Shown here one piece after another: positions 14,671-24,464 of a DNA stretch of 36,388 nt. Both the position numbers and the translations under genes were made by a program. Origin of the DNA: Blautia luti (lineage in GTDB: Bacteria; Bacillota; Clostridia; Lachnospirales; Lachnospiraceae); assembly GCF_013304735.1 (NCBI RefSeq), contig NZ_JAAITI010000037.1, positions 1 through 36,388 of the forward strand, read 5' to 3'. The number at the start of each line of letters is the position of its first letter. Position 1 is the first letter of the stretch. Under the pieces are notes generated by a model. The model worked only from the letters and a program-made list of their open reading frames with translations. It had not been told where the DNA came from and searched no databases.

Positions 14671-15648
14671 ATGAAACAGATTCTGATCGCCACACATGGA
14701 AAAATGGCCTCCGGTATCCGTTACACAGCAGAACTGATCGTTGGAAAAATGGCCGAGATCACAACCATCGACGCTTACGTAACACCGGAAGACAATGTGG
14801 AGAAAAAGTTTGAAGAATATTTCGCACAGCATGAAAACGACAGGATTTTCGTTTTCACAGACCTGATGGGAGGAAGCGTAAACCAGAAACTTCTGGGATA
14901 CAGCCAGAAAGAAAATGTTACGCTGATCACAGGAACCAACCTTCCTGTCCTGATGCAGGTGATGATGGCAGATGACGATGTAACAGAGGAAGAGATCCAG
15001 GAGTTCATCGATGACGCAAGGGAAGAACTTCAGGTGGTAGATCTGGGCGGGGAGAAAAAATCTCCGGCAAAAGAAAATGCTGCACCAGCTGCAGAGAAAT
15101 CCGCACCGAAAAAAGCACCGGCCCCGCAGTCCTACGACAATTCCACAGCAAAGATCACCGCACTTCGTGTAGATGACCGTCTGATTCACGGACAGGTTGC
15201 CATGACCTGGACCAAGCAGCTGGCAGTACAGGGAATCGTGGTAGCCAATGATGAGGCAGCCAACGACAATACCCAGAAAATGGCGCTGAAAATGGCAGTA
15301 CCTGGCGGAATTAAATCCCTGATCAAACCGGTGGACGAAGCCATCCGTATCTTAAATAACCCGAAAGCATCCAAGATGCGTATCCTGGTTCTCACAAGAA
15401 CCGTAAAAGATGCATTGAAAGTAAGACAGAGCGTTGGCGAGATCGGATTCCTCAATGTAGGAAATACCGGACGTTTCGATGGAATCGATGTTTCCGAGAA
15501 ACTTGTCCTGACACCGACCATCATGCTGACAAAAACAGAGCAGCAGGCGCTGAAAGACCTGGTTGCCCTTGACCCGAAGACCTGTATGCAGCAGGTACCG
15601 AATGATGAGCAGAAACTTGTGAAGGATGTGCTTGATAAATTAAACTGA
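14671..15648 (+). CDS. PTS mannose-class EIIAB fusion
   Basis: A 325-residue cytosolic phosphocarrier of the mannose/fructose/sorbose PTS family. The EIIA domain (1 to about 125) begins KQILIATHGKMASG with phospho-accepting His9. An Ala/Pro/Lys-rich flexible linker spans about 128-160. The EIIB domain (about 161-325) carries ALRVDDRLIHGQVAMTW with phospho-accepting His173. Phosphate passes from HPr to His9, then His173, then to the sugar moved by IIC/IID. The fusion of A and B, rather than separate genes, is common in this family. GAAGGAG lies ten bases before the ATG at 14671; the first gene of the operon, with a 104-bp gap before IIC. Confidence 0.92.
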   Translation: MKQILIATHGKMASGIRYTAELIVGKMAEITTIDAYVTPEDNVEKKFEEYFAQHENDRIFVFTDLMGGSVNQKLLGYSQKENVTLITGTNLPVLMQVMMADDDVTEEEIQEFIDDAREELQVVDLGGEKKSPAKENAAPAAEKSAPKKAPAPQSYDNSTAKITALRVDDRLIHGQVAMTWTKQLAVQGIVVANDEAANDNTQKMALKMAVPGGIKSLIKPVDEAIRILNNPKASKMRILVLTRTVKDALKVRQSVGEIGFLNVGNTGRFDGIDVSEKLVLTPTIMLTKTEQQALKDLVALDPKTCMQQVPNDEQKLVKDVLDKLN

Positions 15649-15752
15649 TGCATATAAAAAAGAATAAACGTAATAGTTATCGGAATGCAGATCGTGGAAT
15701 GTGAATATCCACGGAATAAGTAAAACGTAACAAAAAAGGGAGGAAAGAAAAA

Positions 15753-16568
15753 ATGTTAAACGCATTTCTTGTAGCACTTGCCGTATTCATCTGTGTCGGC
15801 GGTGCAGAGCTGATCGGATTTACCATGCTGAACCGTCCGATCGTCATCGGACCGCTGGTAGGTCTGTTCCTTGGAGATCTTCACACAGGAGTGATCATCG
15901 GAGCTTCACTGGAAGCCGTATTCATGGGAGTTGTAAATATCGGCGGTGCTTCCGCGGCAGAACCCGGAATCGCCACAGCCGTAGGAACTGCTTTTGCCAT
16001 CATGCTTGGCAAAGGTTCTGAGGTAGCTCTTACACTGGCACTTCCAATTGGTATCCTTGGTCTTCAGATCAAGACCGTTCTCTACATCTTTATTGTAGGT
16101 ATGTTTGCAAAAACCTTCGACCGTCTGGCAGCAGAGGGCAAGGAGAAACAGATCGTCGCCCTTCATTACGGACTCTGGGCTGTAAACTGGTTTTTGTATT
16201 CCCTGTTCGCATTCTTCGGAATCCTGTTTGGATCTGACGCAGTCAGCGCACTTTTGGATGCGATCCCGGATGTTGTTATGAATGGCCTGACCGTCTGCGG
16301 CGGACTTCTTCCGGCAGTAGGTATGGCGATGCTGATGAAAATGCTCTGGGACAACAAGATCTGCATGTTCTACTTCCTGGGATTTGTCCTTGCAGCATAC
16401 TTAAACCTTCCGCTGATCGCCCTTGCCGTGATCGGTGTGATCATTGCCATTTCCATTGGTATGAACGATTACAAGCTGAACCAGCTTGCAGCACAGAGAG
16501 TAGCAGTTTCACCGGCCGGTGGTTCTGACGAATATCTTGACGAAGAAGAGGAGGAATTTTTCTCATGA
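15753..16568 (+). CDS. PTS mannose-class EIIC permease
   Basis: A 271-residue polytopic membrane protein of the EII-Sor/Man C family. Several hydrophobic segments are visible, with the family-typical start FLVALAVFICVGGAELIGFT, then RPIVIGPLVGLFLGDLHTG and GASLEAVFMGVVNIGGA. With IID it forms the sugar channel. The acidic end (DEYLDEEEEEF) is cytosolic. AGGGAGGA precedes the ATG. Its stop overlaps the start of IID by four bases (ATGA), which implies translational coupling and fixed stoichiometry. Confidence 0.92.
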   Translation: MLNAFLVALAVFICVGGAELIGFTMLNRPIVIGPLVGLFLGDLHTGVIIGASLEAVFMGVVNIGGASAAEPGIATAVGTAFAIMLGKGSEVALTLALPIGILGLQIKTVLYIFIVGMFAKTFDRLAAEGKEKQIVALHYGLWAVNWFLYSLFAFFGILFGSDAVSALLDAIPDVVMNGLTVCGGLLPAVGMAMLMKMLWDNKICMFYFLGFVLAAYLNLPLIALAVIGVIIAISIGMNDYKLNQLAAQRVAVSPAGGSDEYLDEEEEEFFS

Positions 16569-17395
16569 GTAATTTAACGAAATCCATTCCTGCAGATGAA
16601 AGAAAAATGCTGAGAAAAGCGTTCTGGCGTTCCTTTACTCTGTATGCGGCAGTAAGCCCGGCAAAACAGGGAGCTTCCGGTTTCTGCTATTCCCTGATGC
16701 CGTTTATCAACAAATTTTACAAAAACGATGAGGAAGGCAAAAAAGCTGCCCTCACAAGAAGTATGTCCTACTTCAATACAACCATCACCTTATCTACATT
16801 CATCATGGGTCTTGTGGCATCCATGGAGAAGAAAAACAGCGAGCAGAAAGATTTTGACGCAAGTTCCATCAACGCGGTGAAATCTTCCCTGATGGGACCT
16901 CTGGCAGGTATTGGTGATTCCATTTTCTGGGGCGTTCTCCGTGTAATCGCAGCCGGAATCGCAGTAGGACTTGGTGCATCCGGAAACGTTCTGGCACCGA
17001 TCGTGTTCCTGCTTCTTTTCAACATTCCGTCTATTCTTGTGAAATATTACGGAACATTCCTGGGATACAAACTTGGTTCCGAATACATCCAGAAGGTTTA
17101 TGCAAGCGGTCTTATGAACATCCTGACAAAGGCTGCCAGCATTGTAGGTCTGATCATGGTCGGCGGTATGACTGCCAGCATGGTAACCTTTAACTCCACT
17201 TATGAACTCACGATGAAAGGTGAATCTGTTCTGAACCTCCAGAACATGCTGGATCAGATCTTTATCGGCATTGTTCCCCTTGGACTGACACTTCTGTGTT
17301 ACTACCTGCTGAAAAAGAAAAATATCAGCATCACAGTTCTGATCATTGGTGTTATCATCCTGAGCATCCTTCTCTCTCTTCTCGGAATTGCATAA
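16565..17395 (+). CDS. PTS mannose-class EIID
   Basis: A 276-residue partner of EIIC. The N-terminal part is soluble (DERKMLRKAFWRSF) and carries the family pattern QGASGFCYSLMPFINKFY. The conserved SSLMGPLAGIGDSIFWGVLR lies mid-protein, and hydrophobic segments close the C-terminus. IID is unique to the mannose class and is needed for sugar movement. It starts on the ATGA overlap with IIC. A GC-rich hairpin follows its stop before the glucosidase gene. Confidence 0.92.
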   Translation: MSNLTKSIPADERKMLRKAFWRSFTLYAAVSPAKQGASGFCYSLMPFINKFYKNDEEGKKAALTRSMSYFNTTITLSTFIMGLVASMEKKNSEQKDFDASSINAVKSSLMGPLAGIGDSIFWGVLRVIAAGIAVGLGASGNVLAPIVFLLLFNIPSILVKYYGTFLGYKLGSEYIQKVYASGLMNILTKAASIVGLIMVGGMTASMVTFNSTYELTMKGESVLNLQNMLDQIFIGIVPLGLTLLCYYLLKKKNISITVLIIGVIILSILLSLLGIA

Positions 17396-17431
17396 GCCTT
17401 AAAGATAAGGATAAAATCAGAACTGCAAAAA

Positions 17432-17452
17432 GGCGGGCCCGATCGGTCCGCC
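17432..17452 (+). other. GC-rich intercistronic hairpin
   Basis: GGCGGGCC (17432-17439) pairs with GGTCCGCC (17445-17452), with one G-T wobble and a short loop. There is no T run, so it is unlikely to stop transcription fully. Such hairpins may protect the upstream PTS message from 3' decay or lower downstream expression. Confidence 0.55.
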
Positions 17453-17472
17453 TATAAAAAAGCCAAAAATAA

Positions 17473-19170
<1,698 letters not shown>

Positions 19171-19189
19171 TTCCTGTACGGGAGGATTT

Positions 19190-20032
19190 ATGGAGAAATA
19201 CATCATTGCAGTAGATATGGACGGAACGCTTCTGAACAGTGTCAATAAGATTTCCGAGAGAACAAGAAATGTTTTGCAGAGGCTGATCGATGACGGACAC
19301 TATGTAGTGCCGGCAACAGGAAGGACCAGAGAACTGATCCCCCAGGAATTTTCCGTGCTTGAGGGAGTGAAATGGGGAATCGTGGAAAACGGCTGCGTTG
19401 TCTGGGACTACGATAAAAATGAGATGATCTGGCGGAAAACCATGCCAGAAGGAATGGTGAGCAAAATCCTGAAAGACGTGGAGAACAGTGGCGTAAAGGG
19501 CTGGATCGCAGAGGCATATGCAAACGGAATCGCCTATTCTGATGCAGATGCCAGGGATTATGTGGTATCTGTAGCGGATAAAGCTCTGCTGGAAAAAACT
19601 TTTGTAGATTATTTTCTCAGCAGACATGTATATGTTAAGGATTTTTATCATCAGAAAGATATTCTGGATCAGGCAGAGAAGATCAATATTTATTTTGATG
19701 ATATGGAGACCAGCAGGGCACTTCGTGAGAAATGGAAGGATCTGGATGATGTGGCAGTGACTACTTCCATCAGCGGCAATGCGGAATTTAATGCAGCAGG
19801 CGTGGACAAGGGTGTGGGTCTTGCTATGCTTCGCACAAAGCTTGGTATTGACCGGATGCATGTGATCGCTTTCGGAGACAATGAGAATGATCTGGAAATG
19901 CTGGAGGGTGCAGGTATTGGTGTTGCTATGGGCAATTCCAAACAGTATGTAAAGAATGCAGCTAATGAGGTGACCGGAGATAACGATCATGATGGTGTGG
20001 CGGAATTTCTGGAGAGGTTTTTCGGGCTGTAA
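19190..20032 (+). CDS. HAD-superfamily Cof-type sugar phosphatase
   Basis: A 280-residue HAD hydrolase, type IIB (Cof) cap. Motif I is DMDGTLLNS (9-17, nucleophile and acid Asp). Motif II Thr is in VVPATGRTREL. The lysine is likely in AAGVDKGVGLAMLR, and motif IV is FGDNENDLEML. These enzymes remove phosphate from sugar phosphates or FMN-like molecules. As the last gene of the PTS/glucosidase operon, it may dephosphorylate a sugar phosphate made from the imported substrate, relieving sugar-phosphate stress; that is inference. GGGAGGA precedes the ATG and a terminator follows. Confidence 0.88.
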   Translation: MEKYIIAVDMDGTLLNSVNKISERTRNVLQRLIDDGHYVVPATGRTRELIPQEFSVLEGVKWGIVENGCVVWDYDKNEMIWRKTMPEGMVSKILKDVENSGVKGWIAEAYANGIAYSDADARDYVVSVADKALLEKTFVDYFLSRHVYVKDFYHQKDILDQAEKINIYFDDMETSRALREKWKDLDDVAVTTSISGNAEFNAAGVDKGVGLAMLRTKLGIDRMHVIAFGDNENDLEMLEGAGIGVAMGNSKQYVKNAANEVTGDNDHDGVAEFLERFFGL

Positions 20033-20063
20033 GCTGTGGTTGATCGTGATCGTTGATATAAGG

Positions 20064-20097
20064 GACAGGGAAATGTATTTTTCTCTGTCTTTTTTTA
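20064..20097 (+). terminator. Terminator of the PTS/glucosidase operon
   Basis: GACAGGGAAA (20064-20073) pairs with TTTCTCTGTC (20080-20089) with one G-T wobble, followed by a T run. Confidence 0.85.
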
Positions 20098-20098
20098 T

Positions 20099-20126
20099 TT
20101 GCATTTTTGGTGATATAAGGTATGAT
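20099..20126 (+). promoter_or_regulatory. Possible promoter of the yitT-like gene
   Basis: TTGCAT (20099-20104), 16-bp spacer, TATGAT (20121-20126), about 85 bases before the ATG. It directly follows the upstream terminator. Confidence 0.45.
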
Positions 20127-20210
20127 AAACGAAGAGGATGAGGGGATTGCTGGTTTTGACCGGTAGTTACCGGTGAAAATTATTTGAGGAGATCAGGAGG
20201 ATATTTTTTA

Positions 20211-21068
20211 ATGAAAAATCTGATACCAAAGCGTATGATGGAGTATATCATTATCACATTTGCTGTTGTTCTGATGGATGTGGGGATTTATGTGTTTAAG
20301 TTCCCGAATAATTTTTCCTTTGGTGGTGTTTCGGGTATGGCGGTTGTATTTTCGCATTTTATTCCGATGACGTCTGCTCAGATCAACCTGGTGATTAATC
20401 TTATTTTGCTGGTGATTGGGTTTATTATTCTTGGACGGGATTTTGGAGTGAAGACGGCTTATGTTACGGTTGTTTCTTCTTTGCTTCTGAATGTGTTTGA
20501 GAAGGTTTTTCCAATGGATAAGGCTCTGACCGGGAATATTATGCTGGAGCTTTGTTTTGCGATCATTTTGCCGGCGTTGGCTGCGGCGCTGCTGTTTTTT
20601 GAGAATGCTTCGGGTGGTGGCACGGATATTGTGGCGATGATTATTAAGAAGTATTCGACTATGAATATTTCGGGTGCACTGTTTTTGGTGGATTGTGCGA
20701 TTGTTGTTGTTTCGTTTATGGTGTTTGATCTTACTACGGGGCTTTGTTCTGTGCTGGGGCTTATGGCTAAGACGTTGTTGATTGATAAGTCGATTGAGAG
20801 GATGAAGCTGAATAAGTATTTTACGATTATTTCCAGTAAGCCGGATGTAATTTGTGAGTTTATTATGAAGGAGTTGAACCGGAGTGCTACGGTTTATCAT
20901 GGGGAGGGTGTTTATACCCATAAGGATAAGAAGATTATTCTGACTGTGGTTGATGTGGGACAGGCGGTGTTGCTGCAGAGGTTTATTGATGAGGTGGATC
21001 CGCAGGCGTTTTTGATGGTTACTAAGAGTAGTGAGGTTGTTGGGAAGGGGTTTATGAGTTATATCTGA
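20211..21068 (+). CDS. YitT family membrane protein (DUF2179)
   Basis: A 285-residue protein with the typical YitT layout: five or six hydrophobic segments in the first ~200 residues (VGIYVFKFPNNFSFGGVSG is the family signature near the start, and FENASGGGTDIVAMIIKKY lies mid-protein), then a soluble C-terminal DUF2179 domain (about 205-285; ATVYHGEGVYTHKDKKII). Its biochemical function is unknown; the family is widespread in Firmicutes. AGGAGG lies ten bases before the ATG at 20211. The longer reading from GTG-like upstream codons has no site. Codon use is markedly G/T-ending, unlike the PTS operon in the same direction. Confidence 0.88.
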   Translation: MKNLIPKRMMEYIIITFAVVLMDVGIYVFKFPNNFSFGGVSGMAVVFSHFIPMTSAQINLVINLILLVIGFIILGRDFGVKTAYVTVVSSLLLNVFEKVFPMDKALTGNIMLELCFAIILPALAAALLFFENASGGGTDIVAMIIKKYSTMNISGALFLVDCAIVVVSFMVFDLTTGLCSVLGLMAKTLLIDKSIERMKLNKYFTIISSKPDVICEFIMKELNRSATVYHGEGVYTHKDKKIILTVVDVGQAVLLQRFIDEVDPQAFLMVTKSSEVVGKGFMSYI

Positions 21069-21102
21069 TTATATTTTTATATTTGTTTGACGGAAGTTGG
21101 GA

Positions 21103-21150
21103 GAGTGTTCCTTGTGGCCTGGGTATGGGCTGCAGGGGATGCTCTTTTTT
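21103..21150 (+). terminator. Terminator after the yitT-like gene
   Basis: GAGTGTTCC (21103-21111) pairs with GGATGCTC (21137-21144), with G-T wobbles and a bulge. A further inner stem involves TGTGGCC and GGGCTGCA, and a T run follows. Confidence 0.7.
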
Positions 21151-21292
21151 GTACGGAGTGGGTTGCAGACCGAAGTGCGGATTGACGGACGACGGACGCC
21201 AGGGAGACGGGTGCTGGTTTGCTCCGGGCGGGAGGTAGTGGTGGCTGTGTGGGGCTTTTGGTGGAAGTGAGAGGGTGATGAGTGCTAGGGGG

Positions 21293-21411
21293 GAGTGGAT
21301 TCCTGGGAGTTGGATGAGCCATCAGCGCTTCGCTGGATGGCTGGGAGGAAAGGCTGAGTTTCCTGGTGTCTGACGGTAGGGATGGGGTGTTGGCGTTGCG
21401 TTGGATGGCGG
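21293..21411. repeat. Dispersed REP-like repeat, copy B
   Basis: Matches copy A (9627-9716) over about 90 bases. Its main hairpin is GCCATC-AGCG-CTT-CGCT-G-GATGGC (21318-21341): a G-C pair of copy A is replaced by A-T. The small stem GGAAAGGCTGAGTTTCC (21347-21363) is identical. A degenerate second hairpin (GTTGGCGTTGCGTTGGAT) follows, as in copy A but decayed. Confidence 0.75.
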
Positions 21412-21441
21412 ATTTAGTGTGTGAAGGTTTTGTGAAAGGGT

Positions 21442-21470
21442 TTGACAGGTGTAAGTTTTTATGGTAGGAT
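21442..21470 (+). promoter_or_regulatory. Sigma-A promoter of the NlpC/P60 gene
   Basis: Perfect TTGACA (21442-21447), 17-bp spacer, TAGGAT (21465-21470). The leader of about 128 nt begins with TAACAAAT, TAACAAAA and TAACAAAT (21482-21509), a possible binding site for an unidentified factor. Confidence 0.7.
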
Positions 21471-21604
21471 ACACACTTGCGTAACAAATTTAACAAAATT
21501 GTAACAAATGAACGAGTGATGAGCGTGGCGAAATGGATTGTGTATGTCTGACTGAATGAGTGTATGTGTTGCTGCGTGGTTTTCTGAGAGGAGTTTTTAT
21601 TTTT

Positions 21605-22312
21605 ATGTTTTATAAGAAATTTGCTGCTGTTGTTCTGAGTGCTGTTCTTGTGGGGGCGGTTCCGTGTTCTGTTCTGGGTGCTTCGGATGTCAGTTCTGTG
21701 ACGGATGGAGTGGTGGAGGAGCTTTCCATGGAGGATGATTTCTCGGACGGAGCGGATTCTATTTCTGCTTTGGCTAGTGCTCTGGCGGATAAGACGGTTT
21801 CTGAGGTGCAGGATTATCAGGAGGCGAAGGCTGAGGCTGAGGTGATTGCACAGGAGAGGCTTGAGGCGGAGGCGGCTGCTGAGGCTGCGCGTAAAGCGGA
21901 AGAGGAGCGTAAGGCTGCTGAGGAGGCTGCGCGTAAGGCTGAGGAAGAGCGGTTGGCGAAGCGGCAGGAGATTGTGGATTTTGCATTGCAGTTTGTGGGA
22001 AATCCTTATGTTTATGGGGGGACGAGTCTGACTAATGGGGCGGATTGTTCAGGGTTTGTAATGTCTGTGTTTGCACAGTTTGGGTATGAATTGCCTCGTG
22101 TTGCGGCGGCTCAGTGTGCGGCTTCCGAGAAGAAGGATGTTTCCAATATTGAAGTTGGTGATCTGGTTTTTTATGGTGATGGTGGGATTGACCATGTGGC
22201 TCTTTATATTGGTGATGGCAAGATCGTTCACGCCAGTACAGCAGCTACGGGTATCAAGGTTTCCGACTATAATTACCGGGCTCCGGCTGCAGTTGGTACG
22301 TTTGTGGAATAG
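21605..22312 (+). CDS. Secreted NlpC/P60 peptidoglycan endopeptidase
   Basis: A 235-residue exported wall hydrolase. Signal peptide residues 1 to about 25 (AAVVLSAVLVGAVPCSVLGA) precede an acidic segment and an Ala/Glu/Lys/Arg-rich coiled-coil stalk (about 70-122, built from EAARKAEEER units). The NlpC/P60 domain (about 123-235) holds all three catalytic residues: Cys148 in GADCSGF, His197 in IDHVALYIGDG and His209 in IVHAS. The domain is expected to cut D-Glu-diaminopimelate or similar stem-peptide bonds, in cell separation or wall turnover. No wall-binding repeat is present; the coiled coil may take that role or mediate interaction. GAGAGGAG precedes the ATG at 21605. It is convergent with the MATE gene across a shared terminator. 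Confidence 0.92.
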   Translation: MFYKKFAAVVLSAVLVGAVPCSVLGASDVSSVTDGVVEELSMEDDFSDGADSISALASALADKTVSEVQDYQEAKAEAEVIAQERLEAEAAAEAARKAEEERKAAEEAARKAEEERLAKRQEIVDFALQFVGNPYVYGGTSLTNGADCSGFVMSVFAQFGYELPRVAAAQCAASEKKDVSNIEVGDLVFYGDGGIDHVALYIGDGKIVHASTAATGIKVSDYNYRAPAAVGTFVE

Positions 22313-22336
22313 AGAATAAGTGACAGATAAGAAAAA

Positions 22337-22383
22337 ACTTCGGTTTTGCCTGTGTTGAGACGGGTGGAACCGAAGTCTTTTTT
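22337..22383. terminator. Bidirectional terminator between NlpC/P60 and MATE genes
   Basis: ACTTCGGTT (22337-22345) pairs with AACCGAAGT (22368-22376). A T run follows on the plus strand, and the AAAAAA before it gives a T run on the minus strand, so it can end both convergent transcripts. Confidence 0.88.
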
Positions 22384-22395
22384 CTGTGGATTATA

Positions 22396-23727
22396 CTATG
22401 CTTTTTTCAGGGTTTTCCGGTAAACTGTGACGGATACTATGGCAGTAAACACCTCTGTGATCCAGAAGGCGTTCCATACGCCTGTGGGGCCCAGGAAGCG
22501 GGATAAAAGCCAGGCTACTGGCATGATAACGATGACGTAGCGGAAAAGGGAGATCACGAGGGATTGTGTGCCTTTTCCCAGGCCTTCCATGGCACCGGAG
22601 GTGGTAACAGAGACTGCGGAAACAAGGAAACCTGCGCTGATGATCCTGAGAGCTTTGGAACCTGCTGTTATGGTTTCCGGGGTGTTGGTGAAAAGGTTCA
22701 TAAGCTGTGTGGAGGCCAGGAGACAGATGATGGTTCCAAGAAGCATGATCACACAGCTGGATTCCAGTGTCAGCCGGAAAATTTTTTTCACACGTTTCAT
22801 TTCCCGGGCACCGAAGTTGTAGCCGATCAGCGGACGCATTCCCTGAATGATACCATTGGCCGGAAGATACAGGAAGGTCTGTAGTTTATAATAAATGCCA
22901 AGAATTACCACGTAACTGTCTGAATAGGCGGCCAGTACAGAATTTAGAAAGGAGATCAGGAACGATGGCAGTGCCAGGTTCAGGATTGCGGGAACACCGA
23001 TGGCATACAGGCTGAGATCCGTTTCTTTGCTTGCTTTCAGAGCTTTTGGCGTTACGCGTACCGGAATAGGCTTCAGAATATAAAAGGCCATATATACCAC
23101 AATGGTGAGCACCTGACCGATGCCTGTGGCCAGAGCCGCACCCTGGATTCCCATTTTCGGGAAAAATCCGATTCCCCAGATCAGGAACGGGTCCAGGATG
23201 ATGTTACTGATACATCCCACCAGCAGGGCGATCATAGACACTTTCATTCTTCCCACAGCCTGGAAAAGTTTTTCAAAGAAAAGGCTGATGGTAATTACTG
23301 TGGAAAACAGGAAAACGATGGTGGAATATTCCAGTCCCATCCGGATTACGGTTTCATCCTGCGTGTACATCCGAAGAAACGCGGGCATAACGGCAATGCT
23401 GATTACAGTCATCAGAAAACCGTGGATTACAGACAGGAGAAAACCGTGGGTTGCGGCTGTGTCTGCCATTTTTTTGTCTCCTGCACCAAGGTGGTAGGAG
23501 ACTCTAGCGTTGATTCCGATTCCAAAGCCGATGGCAACGGCGTTGATCATGTTCTGAACCGGATAGACCAGGGAAAGGGCAGCCATGGCCTGTTCACTGA
23601 TCTGCGCTACAAAGAAACTGTCCACAATGTTGTACAGCGAGTTTACAAGCATGGAAAAGACCATAGGCAGAGCCATGGATGCCAGCAGCGGACCTACAGG
23701 TTTTTCCTTCATAAATGTGTCGTTCAT
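22396..23727 (-). CDS. MATE family multidrug/cation antiporter
   Basis: A 443-residue integral membrane protein with about 12 helices and the two pseudo-symmetric halves of MATE exporters. The first half begins PLLASMALPMVFSMLVNSLY, with NIVDSFFVAQISEQAMAALS (family pattern VDxxFV). The second half carries PANGIIQGMRPLIGYNFGA, the typical helix 7-8 region. It exports cationic or toxic compounds in exchange for Na+ or H+; the substrate cannot be told. AAAGGAGG lies seven bases before the ATG. A 158-nt leader with a terminator-like hairpin precedes it, suggesting attenuation control. Confidence 0.9.
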   Translation of the reverse strand: MNDTFMKEKPVGPLLASMALPMVFSMLVNSLYNIVDSFFVAQISEQAMAALSLVYPVQNMINAVAIGFGIGINARVSYHLGAGDKKMADTAATHGFLLSVIHGFLMTVISIAVMPAFLRMYTQDETVIRMGLEYSTIVFLFSTVITISLFFEKLFQAVGRMKVSMIALLVGCISNIILDPFLIWGIGFFPKMGIQGAALATGIGQVLTIVVYMAFYILKPIPVRVTPKALKASKETDLSLYAIGVPAILNLALPSFLISFLNSVLAAYSDSYVVILGIYYKLQTFLYLPANGIIQGMRPLIGYNFGAREMKRVKKIFRLTLESSCVIMLLGTIICLLASTQLMNLFTNTPETITAGSKALRIISAGFLVSAVSVTTSGAMEGLGKGTQSLVISLFRYVIVIMPVAWLLSRFLGPTGVWNAFWITEVFTAIVSVTVYRKTLKKA

Positions 23728-23803
23728 GAAAAATCCTCCTTTATATCAGAATCGTATGGATATCAGGTGTGGGAAACAGAGCGTGCTTTTTTACACAATA
23801 AAA

Positions 23804-23845
23804 GCCACACAACCTGTCCCTTCTGAATGGGGCAGATTGTGTGGC
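23804..23845 (-). promoter_or_regulatory. Attenuator-like hairpin in the MATE gene leader
   Basis: On the minus strand GCCACACAATCTG pairs with CAGGTTGTGTGGC (13-bp stem with one wobble pair, plus CCC/GGG inside), followed by TTTTATTG. It lies between the promoter at 23892-23920 and the MATE ATG, so it should end most transcripts early unless disrupted. CAACGTGTGG (plus-strand 23869-23878), transcribed first, can pair with CCACAC in the hairpin's 5' arm and act as an antiterminator. I do not recognise a known riboswitch class. Confidence 0.65.
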
Positions 23846-23891
23846 GAAAAAAGTCGGAACTGAAAAATCCACACGTTGTTTTAGTGCCTTC

Positions 23892-23920
23892 ACCTTAACA
23901 AAAAATGAGCTGGATGTCAA
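23892..23920 (-). promoter_or_regulatory. Sigma-A promoter of the MATE gene
   Basis: On the minus strand, perfect TTGACA (plus 23915-23920), 17-bp spacer, TAAGGT (plus 23892-23897). The transcript should begin near 23885, giving a leader of about 158 nt. Confidence 0.65.
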
Positions 23921-24464
23921 TAGGCATACGGTTTAAGAATATCTGCCTGACTGCGGGCAATTGCGGGCATAATCGGGCTGAAAAATACCATTCTGGCAAT
24001 ATGCACAAAACCTGTCGAATCATGGTGGATAAGTGAAAAACTTTCCAAAAAGTTTTCCACATGACAAAAATCCGCAAATCCGCTAATAATCAAGTTATAC
24101 ACAAAATTATCCACATTATCCACAAGGATAACAATGTGGATGACCTGATTTACATAAATAAAATGAAACGTATGTTTTGTGTAAAATGATAAATCTGTAA
24201 AAAACGTTAAAAATATTTTTAAAACTATTGACATTTTTAAATTCTAAATATCATAGAATATTTTACAAAAAAGACATAATTCAAAAGAATAAAAATGAAT
24301 AATCAGAAAACAATAAATAAATTCTTGTAAAACTAATCTATTCAAAAGGAACACTATCAGATGTATGGAAATGTGAGCAAAAAAAGAACAGTGCCCGGAT
24401 AAAACGGGCACTGTAACGTGTTGAAAAGTCATTTTCAGGTGTGGATAAGTGTGGATAAATCTGC
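23921..24464. other. AT-rich non-coding region with a DnaA-box cluster
   Basis: There is no gene in 544 bp. DnaA-box-like 9-mers matching TTATNCACA exactly lie at 24095-24103, 24107-24115 and 24116-24124 (plus) and at 24440-24448 and 24450-24458 (minus). One-mismatch versions lie at 24024-24032, 24053-24061 and 24135-24143. Between the two groups is a very AT-rich stretch (about 24190-24350). The V-ATPase terminator is at 24379-24414. No dnaA, dnaN or other replication gene is near. Confidence 0.7.
24379..24414 (-). terminator. Terminator of the V-type ATPase operon
   Basis: On the minus strand ACAGTGCCCG pairs perfectly with CGGGCACTGT around a seven-base loop, followed by T, C and a run of seven T (plus-strand 24379-24385). 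Confidence 0.93.

Larger units (their letters stand above)
21069..21604. other. 536-bp non-coding region with terminator, repeat copy B and promoter
   Basis: No gene seen. It contains the yitT-like terminator (21103-21150) and a G-rich stretch (21176-21235). That stretch has GACGGACGCC followed by GGTGCTGG, loosely like the outer arm of the 9321 palindrome. Repeat copy B follows (21293-21381) with a decayed extra hairpin (about 21382-21411), then a strong promoter (21442-21470) and a 130-nt leader with three TAACAAA motifs. Confidence 0.7.

Noticed and set aside
17432-17452. Intrinsic terminator splitting the PTS and glucosidase genes
   Set aside because: The stem is good but is followed by TATAAAAAAG rather than a T run, so I treat it as an intercistronic hairpin.
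23921-24464. Chromosomal origin oriC
   Set aside because: DnaA boxes are present, but there is no dnaA, dnaN, gidA or similar neighbour, and the genes on both sides are not arranged divergently away from it. Recorded only as a DnaA-box cluster.
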